From assembly GCF_003284895.1 (NCBI RefSeq), contig NZ_QMDV01000001.1, positions 833,080-897,079 on the forward strand: a stretch of DNA of 64,000 nucleotides. Direction: 5' to 3'. The position numbers and the translations under genes are program-made. This document shows, one piece after another, positions 27,258-35,123 of this stretch. Source of the DNA: Pontibacter arcticus. Its GTDB lineage: Bacteria; Bacteroidota; Bacteroidia; Cytophagales; Hymenobacteraceae. The notes under the pieces are model-generated. The model was given only the letters and a program-made list of their open reading frames with translations, ran no database searches and had not been told where the DNA came from. Positions within the stretch are counted from its first letter, which is position 1; each line of letters starts with the position of its first letter.

Positions 27258-29065
27258 AAATCGATCATATTTTTATACTGCATCTGGTACAGTTGGGCAT
27301 AATACCCGTTGTGGCGAAGCAGTTCTTCGTGGTTGCCCACTTCTTTTATTTCGCCGCGGTCCATTACAATTATTTTATCAGCTTTCTGGATAGTAGACAA
27401 GCGGTGCGCAATCACAATAGACGTACGGCCGTGCATCAACTGGTCAATCGCGTATTGTATCAGTTCTTCCGTTTCGGAATCTACACTGGAAGTGGCCTCA
27501 TCCAGAATAATAATTTCGGGACTATAAACCATGGCGCGCACAAAAGATATAAGCTGGCGTTGCCCTACTGAAAGTGTTGCGCCCCGCTCCATTACCTGGT
27601 AATGCAGGCCACCCGGCAAACGCTCTATAAACTTACGGGCGCCTACCAGGTCGGCGGCGTGCCACATTTGCTCTTCGGTAATGGCTTTATTTCCTAAACT
27701 GATGTTGTCGGCTATACTTCCGGAAAACAGGAAAACATCCTGCAAAACCACGCCAATGTGGTGGCGCAGCACACTCAGGTCATACTCTTTCAGGTCGTGG
27801 CCGTCGATCAGAATTTGTCCTTTGTTGATTTCGTAGAAGCGGTTGAGCAGGTTAATAACAGATGTTTTTCCGGCGCCGGTGGCTCCTACAAAGGCTATGG
27901 TTTCGCCGGCTTTTACCTCGAACGATACATCGCGCAGCACCCATTCTTCGTCGTTGTAAGCAAACCAAACATTCCTGAAGCTCACATCGCCTTTAATTTT
28001 TTCCGGCGCATGCGTGCCGTTATCCGGGATCATGTCTTTGCTATCGAGCAGGCGCATTAATCTTTCGGTACTTACCACGCCCAGTTGCAGGGTATTAAAA
28101 CGATCCGCGATCATGCGTATCGGCCGGAAAAACATCTGGATGTAAAGTATAAACGCCATCAGTGTGCCCAGTGAAGTATCATCATCAATTACACCGTGTG
28201 CGCCATACCACACCAGCAAACCTAAACCTGCTGCACCAATAATCTCCGCTACCGGAAAGTATACCGAATAGTAAAGCACCGATTTTACATTAGCCCTAGT
28301 ATGTTCTTTGTTGATCTCCTTGAATTTTTCCAGTTCGCGTTCTTCGTTGTTGAAGATCTGCACGATGCTCATGCCGGTGATATGCTCCTGCACAAACGAG
28401 TTTAATCTTGAGACAGCTGTTCGTACTTCCTGGAAGGTGGCTTTTATCTTTTCCTTGAAAATATAGGTACTCACCAGCATGATCGGGAACGTGGACAAAC
28501 TGATCAGGGTAAGCTCCCAGTCGATGTAGAACATGAAGCCCACAATAAACACCAGTTGCAGAATATCGCCGATCATGGCAGCCAGTCCTTCGCTGAACAC
28601 ATCCGATAGCGTTTCCACATCCGATACGTTACGGGTTACGAGCGTGCCGATAGGCGTGCGGTCGAAGAACTTAAGGCGCAAATTCAGGATATGGCGGTAG
28701 AGCTGAATGCGGATATCACGCACGACGTTCTGGCCGAGCCAACCCGCAAAATACGTATGCAGGTATTGCACCACGGCATGCACGATCAGCAACACGCCCA
28801 GTATAACGAACATTTTATTCAGCCCGTCCCAGTCGTTTTTCAGGATCTCGTTATCAACGGTATACTGTATCAGGAAAGGGCGCACCGCAGCCAGTATGGC
28901 CGAGGCAAAAGTAAGGAATACGATAAAGTAAAAGATGCGCACATACGGTTTCACAAACGTGAAAAGCCGTTTAAGTACATCTGAGTCAAATACTTTACCT
29001 GTTGATTTTGGTTTGTCTTCCAAGGGGTTGCTGCTGCTTCGTAATCGTAAAAAGTATAAACGCAA
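27254..29065 (-). CDS. ABC exporter half-transporter with intact ATPase site (YheH/BmrD-like), 603 aa
   Basis: A fused six-helix permease (residues about 35-345) and ATPase domain. Walker A GATGAGKTS (near 395), signature LSVGQRQL (near 498) and Walker B IIILDEATSSVD (near 523) are all present, with the catalytic Glu intact. The LSVGQRQL form and the longer N-terminus resemble YheH/BmrD, the canonical half of heterodimeric exporters. The degenerate half at 23712-25496 is the obvious partner, though the two are in opposite orientation with three genes between. The GyrI-like gene overlaps its 3' end by four bases. Confidence 0.9.
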   Translation of the reverse strand: MRLYFLRLRSSSNPLEDKPKSTGKVFDSDVLKRLFTFVKPYVRIFYFIVFLTFASAILAAVRPFLIQYTVDNEILKNDWDGLNKMFVILGVLLIVHAVVQYLHTYFAGWLGQNVVRDIRIQLYRHILNLRLKFFDRTPIGTLVTRNVSDVETLSDVFSEGLAAMIGDILQLVFIVGFMFYIDWELTLISLSTFPIMLVSTYIFKEKIKATFQEVRTAVSRLNSFVQEHITGMSIVQIFNNEERELEKFKEINKEHTRANVKSVLYYSVYFPVAEIIGAAGLGLLVWYGAHGVIDDDTSLGTLMAFILYIQMFFRPIRMIADRFNTLQLGVVSTERLMRLLDSKDMIPDNGTHAPEKIKGDVSFRNVWFAYNDEEWVLRDVSFEVKAGETIAFVGATGAGKTSVINLLNRFYEINKGQILIDGHDLKEYDLSVLRHHIGVVLQDVFLFSGSIADNISLGNKAITEEQMWHAADLVGARKFIERLPGGLHYQVMERGATLSVGQRQLISFVRAMVYSPEIIILDEATSSVDSETEELIQYAIDQLMHGRTSIVIAHRLSTIQKADKIIVMDRGEIKEVGNHEELLRHNGYYAQLYQMQYKNMIDL

Positions 29066-29149
29066 TTTTACCTGTACGCGGTTTTATACTTAACTATCTG
29101 TAAAGTTAATAGTTTCGGATTAAGATTTTCAGGTTTTACAGCATGATCT

Positions 29150-29216
29150 GAAAGTATAAATGAAGTATAAACTCTTGTGTAAAGTGCCTATACTTCATCT
29201 AACTTTATACTTCGGA
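29150..29216. repeat. Cluster of four AAGTATA words with nested inverted repeats
   Basis: Two AAGTATA copies, in that orientation, are followed by two TATACTT copies. Inner ATGAAGTATA pairs with TATACTTCAT. The cluster fills the gap between the PLP enzyme's end (29218) and the upstream ABC gene's leader. Confidence 0.75.
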
Positions 29217-29217
29217 A

Positions 29218-30501
29218 TTATACGTGCGCAAACGCCTGCTCTATATCCGAGATGATATCATCGGGATGCTCTACACCTACCGAAATACGCACCATACCTT
29301 CGCCAATGCCCATTACGGCACGGTCGGTTGGGTTGATATCGGAGTGCGTCATCGAAGCCGGATGCTCTGCCAGCGATTCGGTACCGCCCAAGCTAACAGC
29401 CAGTTTTATCAGTTTCAGGTTGTTCAGGAACAGGAACGCTTCTTTCTCGCCGCCTTTTATATCAAAGGCAATCATCGATCCTGCTGCGCTGCATTGTTTT
29501 TTATAGATCGCTTCCTGCTGCGGATTATCAGAAAGGTCGCCGAGGTAGTACAGTTTTTCTACTTTCGAGTGATTTTTGAGGTAAGCAGCTACCGTTTCGG
29601 CTCCACGGGCCTGACACTCCATTCTGATTTTGAGTGTTTCGAGGCTTCGCATCAGCATCCAGCCAGTCCACGGGCTCGCCATCGAACCCATAAACGTACG
29701 CATGCCTTTTACTGCTTTGATGATCTCGGCAGAACCGGCACACGCACCAGCAATCAAATCAGAGTGGCCACCGATATACTTGGTAGCAGAATAAATCACC
29801 AAATCAGCACCATGCTTTAACGGATGCGAGAATACCGGACCCAGGAAGGTGTTATCAACGGCAACAACTACTTTTTTAGCCTCTGTAGAATGCTTTTTAG
29901 CAAGGGTGGCACAAGCTTCGATATCTACGAGGTGGTTGGTTGGGTTGGCTGGCGTTTCGATGAAGATCATAGCCAGTTTCTCGCCGATGCCTTCTTTGTT
30001 CACCAGTTCTTCTACTTCTTCGGCGGTAGCGTTTGCCCGGAAGCCCATGCTGCGTATCCCGAATTTCGGAAGTATGTTTTTAATGTAGTAATCAGAACCA
30101 CCGTAAATAGGCTCGCTGTGCAGGATCACATCGCCGGGCTTTAGCAGCGCTAATAACGAGGTGCTGGTTGCGGCCATACCGCTTGCAAAAACGGCTGCTT
30201 CGTCGGCGCCATCCCAGATACGTAAGCGGTTTTCCAGAATTTCGAGGTCCGGGTTGTTCAGGCGGCTGTAGATCAGGCCAAGTTCTTCTTTTTCTTCTTT
30301 CTGACGCAGGCCGTAAGCCAGTTCAAAAAAAGCTTTCCCTTCTTCGGCGTTCTTAAAAACAAAGGTAGATGTTTGGTAAATAGGTGCTTTTACAGCCATC
30401 TCCGACCACTCGGGATTATAGCCATAACTCATCATTAAACTTTCCGGCCGCAGGTGTTTCCCGTTAAGGTGCGGCCCCAGATGGTCTTCTTCCAGTTGCA
30501 T
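29218..30501 (-). CDS. Cys/Met metabolism PLP-dependent enzyme (cystathionine gamma-synthase / methionine gamma-lyase family), 427 aa
   Basis: A type I PLP enzyme of transsulfuration. Motifs include YSRLNNP (active-site Tyr/Arg region), EAAVFASGMAATSTSLLAL, VDNTFLGPVFSHPLKHGADLV and the PLP-lysine segment SATKYIGGHSD (Lys near 241). Length fits the family. Whether it makes cystathionine or cleaves methionine or homocysteine cannot be fixed from sequence alone; the unusually long N-terminus (about 35 residues before the family start) and the KEEKEE insertion near residue 73 are odd. It is between the ABC exporter and truA genes on the same strand, 24 bases from truA. A TATACTT word encodes the PLP Lys-Tyr pair. 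Confidence 0.85.
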   Translation of the reverse strand: MQLEEDHLGPHLNGKHLRPESLMMSYGYNPEWSEMAVKAPIYQTSTFVFKNAEEGKAFFELAYGLRQKEEKEELGLIYSRLNNPDLEILENRLRIWDGADEAAVFASGMAATSTSLLALLKPGDVILHSEPIYGGSDYYIKNILPKFGIRSMGFRANATAEEVEELVNKEGIGEKLAMIFIETPANPTNHLVDIEACATLAKKHSTEAKKVVVAVDNTFLGPVFSHPLKHGADLVIYSATKYIGGHSDLIAGACAGSAEIIKAVKGMRTFMGSMASPWTGWMLMRSLETLKIRMECQARGAETVAAYLKNHSKVEKLYYLGDLSDNPQQEAIYKKQCSAAGSMIAFDIKGGEKEAFLFLNNLKLIKLAVSLGGTESLAEHPASMTHSDINPTDRAVMGIGEGMVRISVGVEHPDDIISDIEQAFAHV

Positions 30502-30525
30502 AGTGTAGTGTATTAGTTAGTTGTA

Positions 30526-31275
30526 TTAGGTGTTAAGGAACAGGTGCTCCGGATATTCTACCTTGGCTAAGTATAAACCTTCGGATGGTGCTGCGCCGCT
30601 GGCTTTGCTCCTGTCCTGGCTGGCAATTATACTTTCGAACTGGATTATACTTAGCTTGCCCCGGCCTACATCCAGCAGCGTTCCTACTATCAGGCGCACC
30701 ATCCCGCGCAGAAAGCGGTTTGCCCGGATCGTAAAAATCAATTCTTGGCCGTTTTGCTGCCAGCTGGCTTCGTGAATGGTGCAGCGGTAATGTTTGGTAT
30801 CGCCTTTTACTTTGCTGAAGGTAGTAAAATCTTCGTACTTCAGTAGTATAGCGGCCGCTTCGTTCATCAATTCTACATCCAGCGGTTTGCTTATGTAGGC
30901 AGCGTAATGGCGGTTAAAAGGGTTTTTCCGAAGGCTGATATGGTAATGGTAGGTGCGGGCAAAGGCATCAAAGCGGGCATGCGCCTCCTCCGAAACCAGG
31001 TATAAATTGTTGGCCGCAATATCGGCGGGCAGCAGGCGGTTAAATTTATAAACAGCCTGCGCGGTATCCAGCTGCTGCGCTACATCGAAATGCACAAACT
31101 GCTGGCTGGCATGTACGCCGGTATCGGTGCGTCCGCTACCGGTTGTGGCAATCGGTTGGCGTAGCACTTTGCTCAGGCAATCTTCCAGCACCTCCTGCAC
31201 ACTTAGCGCGTTGGGTTGCACCTGCCACCCATGAAACCGGGTACCGTCGTAGGCTATTTCTAAAAAATACCGCAT
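30526..31275 (-). CDS. truA: tRNA pseudouridine(38-40) synthase
   Basis: Isomerises uridines 38-40 of the tRNA anticodon arm. The 249-aa protein has the family opening YFLEIAYDGTRFHGWQVQP, the catalytic-Asp motif GSGRTDTGVHA (Asp51), the KxxxxxRTYHYHI strand and the late motif RANRFLRGMVRLIVGTLL. It is complete and of normal length. It is followed 24 bases later by the PLP enzyme gene. A nested palindromic element lies between it and the thiolase gene upstream. Confidence 0.95.
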   Translation of the reverse strand: MRYFLEIAYDGTRFHGWQVQPNALSVQEVLEDCLSKVLRQPIATTGSGRTDTGVHASQQFVHFDVAQQLDTAQAVYKFNRLLPADIAANNLYLVSEEAHARFDAFARTYHYHISLRKNPFNRHYAAYISKPLDVELMNEAAAILLKYEDFTTFSKVKGDTKHYRCTIHEASWQQNGQELIFTIRANRFLRGMVRLIVGTLLDVGRGKLSIIQFESIIASQDRSKASGAAPSEGLYLAKVEYPEHLFLNT

Positions 31276-31296
31276 CCGGCAAAGATAAAAAAATTT

Positions 31297-31460
31297 ACCA
31301 CCCCCTGCCCCCTCCTAAAAACAAGAGGGGGTGTTATTCAAAATAATACATAAAGAAATAGCCCCAGCAGGTTTCAAAAAGCTAGGGCTTTACTTCATAC
31401 TTTCAAATAAATCATACATTCTTTACCCCCTCCTGTTTTTAGGAGGGGGCAGGGGGAGGT
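31297..31460. repeat. 164-bp nested palindromic element (MITE/REP-like)
   Basis: The ends are a 26-bp inverted repeat (31297-31322 and 31435-31460) with one mismatch, of which 22 bp are perfect (core CCCCCTGCCCCCTCC). Each end is itself a hairpin; the right one is CCCCCTCCT, GTTTTT loop, AGGAGGGGG. The middle has a further imperfect inverted repeat (AGCCCCAGC ... GCTAGGGCT). The G/C-block composition differs sharply from the surroundings. The element fills most of the truA-thiolase gap, and its right arm reaches almost to the thiolase stop codon. Related sequence elsewhere in the genome could not be checked. Confidence 0.75.
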
Positions 31461-31462
31461 AC

Positions 31463-32662
31463 TTACATTTTCTCGTAGATGATCGCAACGCCCTGCCCTA
31501 CACCCACGCACATGGTGGCCAGGCCATACTTTACATCGTTGCGGCGTTTCATTTCGTGGAGCAGTGTAGCCGTGATACGCGCACCACTGGCACCAAGCGG
31601 ATGACCAATAGCAATGGAACCACCGTTTACGTTTACGATATCCGGGTTAATGCCCAACTGGTGCATACACGGCAATGCCTGCGCAGCAAACGCTTCGTTT
31701 ATTTCAGCCAGGCCGATGTCATTTATACTTAGGCCGGCACGCTTCAAAGCTTTGAGGGTTGCCGGTACAGGGCCCATGCCCATGTGTGCCGGATCTACAC
31801 CAGCCACGCCCACTGCAGCTACTCGTGCCAACGGAGTCAGGTTATAGCGTTTCAGAATTTCTTCGCTTACCATTAAAGATGCTGCAGCGCCATCATTAAT
31901 ACCGGAAGCGTTACCAGCCGTTACACTGCCGCCTTTTTTGAAAGCCGGGGCGAGTTGCGCTAATTTCTCTACTGATGATAAACGCGGATGCTCGTCTGTA
32001 TCAAAAATAATTGGTTCGGCTTTGCGCTGTGGTATACTTACCGGTACGATCTCGTCTTTAAACTTACCGGCTTCGGCGGCTGCTTTATACTTTACCTGCG
32101 ACTGGTGCGCAAACTCGTCCTGGGCTTCACGTGAAACACCTTCGCGCTCGGCTACATTTTCGGCGGTTTCGCCCATTGTAAACGGGTAGTACAGTTTGGA
32201 TAAAGTATCGTTGGTAAAGCGCCAGCCAATGGTTGTGTCGTAAATTTCGGGCGTACGGCTGAAGGCAGTTTCTGCTTTGGCCATTACAAAAGGGGCGCGG
32301 GTCATACTTTCTACGCCACCGGCAATGTATACATCGCCATCGCCGCAGGTAATTGCACGCGATGCATCCATGATAGCCTGAAGGCCTGATGCACAAAGCC
32401 GGTTAACAGTTACGCCACCTATTTCCTCGGGAAGGCCAGCCAGTAACACGGCCATACGCGCTACATTACGGTTGTCTTCGCCGGCCTGGTTGGCCGCACC
32501 CAGCACTACATCTTCTATCAAACCCGGATCTAACATTGGGTTTCGGCCCATTAACTCCTTCAGTACATGAGCCGCCAGGTCATCGGGGCGAACAGAACTA
32601 AGCGCTCCGGCAAACTTGGCAATCGGCGTTCTAACAATATCAACTATATAGGCAGTATTCAT
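31463..32662 (-). CDS. Acetyl-CoA C-acyltransferase (thiolase), 399 aa
   Basis: Condenses or cleaves acyl-CoAs in beta-oxidation or acetoacetyl-CoA formation. Thiolase motifs are intact: acylated Cys in VNRLCASGLQA (Cys90), NVNGGSIAIGHPLGASGAR with the active His, and the second Cys in ATMCVGVGQGVAI near the C-terminus. Length is typical for the degradative FadA/PaaJ type, so fatty-acid or phenylacetate breakdown is likelier than biosynthesis. No fadB is adjacent. It ends two bases from the palindromic element and is divergent from the DUF4293 gene. Confidence 0.92.
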   Translation of the reverse strand: MNTAYIVDIVRTPIAKFAGALSSVRPDDLAAHVLKELMGRNPMLDPGLIEDVVLGAANQAGEDNRNVARMAVLLAGLPEEIGGVTVNRLCASGLQAIMDASRAITCGDGDVYIAGGVESMTRAPFVMAKAETAFSRTPEIYDTTIGWRFTNDTLSKLYYPFTMGETAENVAEREGVSREAQDEFAHQSQVKYKAAAEAGKFKDEIVPVSIPQRKAEPIIFDTDEHPRLSSVEKLAQLAPAFKKGGSVTAGNASGINDGAAASLMVSEEILKRYNLTPLARVAAVGVAGVDPAHMGMGPVPATLKALKRAGLSINDIGLAEINEAFAAQALPCMHQLGINPDIVNVNGGSIAIGHPLGASGARITATLLHEMKRRNDVKYGLATMCVGVGQGVAIIYEKM

Positions 32663-32667
32663 TTATT

Positions 32668-32696
32668 TTTGTTTTACAGGTCTTTGTCTAATTTTG
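32668..32696 (+). promoter_or_regulatory. Probable promoter of the DUF4293 gene
   Basis: TAATTTTG at 32689-32696 matches TAnnTTTG; TTTG at 32668-32671 lies 17 bases upstream, slightly short of the usual 19. The coding start is at 32727. Confidence 0.45.
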
Positions 32697-32726
32697 CATT
32701 GCTTTGCAAGTTAAACCAACCACTTT

Positions 32727-33227
32727 ATGATACAAAGAATTCAATCCGTATTTCTATTCCTGTTAGCTGCCGCCATGGTTGCGATGTTGTTCCTGCCGCT
32801 TTGGTCTAAGGCAAACCCTGCTACCGGCGAAACACTTGTTTTATCGGCGTGGAACCTAAAAACCGTTATTCTGAGTGCTGAAGGGGACGTGACCGGTGCC
32901 GGTTCTATGGCACAACGCGGCACAATCGCGATTGGCCTGCTGGCTATTTTTACCGCTGTAATTGCCGTGTATGAGATATTCCAGTTTAAGAACCGCCTCA
33001 CCCAAATGAAATTAGGCTTACTGAACACGCTTGTGCTGGCTGCTTTGGCTGGTACTACTGTTTATTACGCTTTATATGTAGGCTCGGCGATGGTGCCGGT
33101 AAACAACAACGGCGAATACCAGGCTGGTTTTTACATGCCGCTGCTTGCCCTTTTTGTAAATGCGCTGGCCAACCGCTTCATCCGTAAAGACGAAAACCTG
33201 GTGCGCTCTGTAGACAGACTAAGGTAA
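32727..33227 (+). CDS. DUF4293-family four-helix membrane protein, 166 aa
   Basis: A small integral membrane protein with hydrophobic segments near residues 6-26, 72-92, 104-124 and 135-155 and an opening MIQRIQSVFLFLLAAAM that is typical of DUF4293, a family I know only from Bacteroidota. No catalytic residues are apparent and no function is established. It is monocistronic, divergent from the thiolase gene, and ends in a clear terminator. Confidence 0.82.
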   Translation: MIQRIQSVFLFLLAAAMVAMLFLPLWSKANPATGETLVLSAWNLKTVILSAEGDVTGAGSMAQRGTIAIGLLAIFTAVIAVYEIFQFKNRLTQMKLGLLNTLVLAALAGTTVYYALYVGSAMVPVNNNGEYQAGFYMPLLALFVNALANRFIRKDENLVRSVDRLR

Positions 33228-33301
33228 TGTGCTGATTAGTTAATGTTTTAATGTGGTAATTCGTTTTTCAATTAAATAATTAGAACAGCCAAGTATAAAC
33301 A

Positions 33302-33338
33302 AAAACTGCCCCGGACCAAGTATGGCCGGGGCAGTTTT
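33302..33338 (+). terminator. Terminator after the DUF4293 gene
   Basis: AAAACTGCCCCGG (33302-33314) pairs with CCGGGGCAGTTTT (33326-33338), a 13-bp stem with an 11-base loop. A/T flanks on both sides could let it serve the convergent DUF4476 gene too. An AAGTATA word is directly upstream. Confidence 0.9.
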
Positions 33339-33410
33339 GGTATATACTTTAAATAATTTAACAGATTAAGTCGCTTTCATGTAGTATTAGCACATTAAAA
33401 AATTAGCATA

Positions 33411-34172
33411 TTACCTTCTGTTTGCGCTGTAACGTTCTAGTTCCTGCACACTGCTATCGTACCGGAACACATCGTAAATATAGTAGAAATGCTCACGGTC
33501 GCAGAGGTAATCGTAGGCAAACTTAGCGAACTCTACCTGGGTACTTTCATAGTCGAATTCCTTTATAAGGCGCTTCAGGTCTTCGGCCATGATGCTGCCG
33601 TTGCGCACGGCTTCGCGGGCTATACTTAGTTTGGTGCTTTCGAAGTCGCGGGCATCCATGGCTTGCAGTACACGGTCTATTTCGCGGGGAGTTAGCAGGT
33701 TGCGGCAGTTATCGTTGTAGCGTGGCTGGTCGCGGTCGTATCGGTCATTATTATATCTCTCATTCTCATACATATCGTCGTTATAGTTGTCGCGTGGGTA
33801 ATCCGGGTAACGTGGCGTTGGTATAATTACGGGCGGCGCTAACGGTGCTTCACTCATCAACCTTAGGAACGCTTTGCCACTCCGGCCTGCCGTACGCACT
33901 ATGTAGTTGGCTTCGGTGCCACGGCGCACTTCTACTTTCTGGCCTATGGTATAAACGCCTTGCCTGCTCCTGATCTTAAACTCCACGAAATGCCTGCCCG
34001 GCTTCAGGTTAGCGACGCGTACAAAGTTGGAAGCGGCATGGTTTATAGTGCGGCCATCGAGTTTTACCTGAAACAACTCGCCGCGCTCAGCAGTGAAAGT
34101 AAGTACAGAAGCTTGCGCCAGTACCGGCAATACCAGCAGCGCAAACAGGAACGGAAGTAGAAGCTTTCTCAT
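33411..34172 (-). CDS. DUF4476-domain secreted protein, 253 aa
   Basis: Signal peptide at residues 1-21 (LLLPFLFALLVLPVLAQA). A beta-rich N-terminal region (22-105) is followed by a Pro/Tyr/Asn/Asp/Arg-rich linker of low complexity (about 110-155). A helical DUF4476 domain then spans 156-250: LTPREIDRVLQAMDARDFESTKLSIAREAV and FAKFAYDYLCDREHF. Periplasmic or surface location is expected. The family is frequent in Bacteroidota and its function is unknown. It stands alone between two terminator-bounded units. Confidence 0.8.
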   Translation of the reverse strand: MRKLLLPFLFALLVLPVLAQASVLTFTAERGELFQVKLDGRTINHAASNFVRVANLKPGRHFVEFKIRSRQGVYTIGQKVEVRRGTEANYIVRTAGRSGKAFLRLMSEAPLAPPVIIPTPRYPDYPRDNYNDDMYENERYNNDRYDRDQPRYNDNCRNLLTPREIDRVLQAMDARDFESTKLSIAREAVRNGSIMAEDLKRLIKEFDYESTQVEFAKFAYDYLCDREHFYYIYDVFRYDSSVQELERYSANRR

Positions 34173-34263
34173 CGAAGTATAGGTTTTTGCTTATACTTGC
34201 GAGAAACCAATTTTTATGCCAGAAGTTAGAGCTAGATATAAAAGGCGTTTCCTGCTGCTATCT

Positions 34264-34959
34264 TTAAAGTTTGTAGTTTATCCCAACACCAAGCGATTTA
34301 TAAAATCGCCGCCCTCTGGAGGCGTACTGTTCCCAGTCATAGTCGAATGAGTTTTTTCCTGTTAAGTTCTGTTTGAAAGCCAGCCACTCTACATAGCCAT
34401 AAAGCTGCTTACTTACTTTATAGTTAAACCCTATACCTGCTGTTGCAAACAGGTTAATGCCATGCTCCTTTTCATGTTGGGAAGTAGTTACGCCATGCAG
34501 CGTTTCACTTAGCTCAGCTTTCGTAGTACCTAAAGCAGTAAGGGCGGTGCCTGTCACATATACCGGGAAACGGTTAAATGCTTTGAGCACGATGACCTGA
34601 ACGGTCAGGGGAACAGCTACCACATGCGTTTTAGTGGAAATGCTGTATTTTATAGTATCTGTATCCTTATAATTAGGCGACCACTCCAGCTTGTCTTTGC
34701 CGCTGCCATAGCCTATACCTGTAAATAATCGAACTCTACTCGTTGCTTCATAACCTAAATTTAAAAACACAGGAGTAAAGTAACCAGACTTCACATCTTT
34801 TGGCAACCTGGAATCAGTATAGTAAATATGATAGGTTACAGTTGTAAGCCCAAGTCCAATATATAACCTATCATTTCTACTAAAAGCCGAATCTGCATTT
34901 TGCGCCATTACAGTTGATGACAAGCAGAACACCAGCGCGAACAGATAAAAGATTTTCAT
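34264..34959 (-). CDS. Outer-membrane beta-barrel family protein, 231 aa
   Basis: Signal peptide (residues 1-19, ending VMAQN) followed by alternating strands typical of an eight-to-ten strand porin-like barrel: LYIGLGLTTVTYHIYY, RVRLFTGIGYGSG, THVVAVPLTVQVIVL, INLFATAGIGFNYKVS, and a last strand ending SLGVGINYKL with terminal aromatic/hydrophobic pattern. It is likely in the outer membrane. The ligand and role are unknown. No close operon partner. Confidence 0.72.
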   Translation of the reverse strand: MKIFYLFALVFCLSSTVMAQNADSAFSRNDRLYIGLGLTTVTYHIYYTDSRLPKDVKSGYFTPVFLNLGYEATSRVRLFTGIGYGSGKDKLEWSPNYKDTDTIKYSISTKTHVVAVPLTVQVIVLKAFNRFPVYVTGTALTALGTTKAELSETLHGVTTSQHEKEHGINLFATAGIGFNYKVSKQLYGYVEWLAFKQNLTGKNSFDYDWEQYASRGRRFYKSLGVGINYKL

Positions 34960-35069
34960 GGCTCACTTTCTTTTGTTGATTAAGTATCTTGCTTAGCATT
35001 ATACTTTTAACATAACTAGTATAACCATTTTATTATAAATAATAGCCAACGCGATAACACAATTACAAC

Positions 35070-35099
35070 AAAAAAGCCACAGGCGCTTAACCTGTGGCT
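35070..35099 (-). terminator. purM terminator
   Basis: On the minus strand AGCCACAGG pairs with CCTGTGGCT (35075-35083 with 35091-35099), loop seven bases, followed by a T-run (A's at 35070-35074). It lies 25 bases beyond the purM stop; two AAGTATA words fill the gap. Confidence 0.85.
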
Positions 35100-35123
35100 C
35101 TGAAGTATAAAGTATAATTGTGT

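Noticed and set aside
31331-31732. ORF of 133 codons across the palindromic element
   Set aside because: It reads the element and the antisense strand of thiolase, with no recognisable domain.
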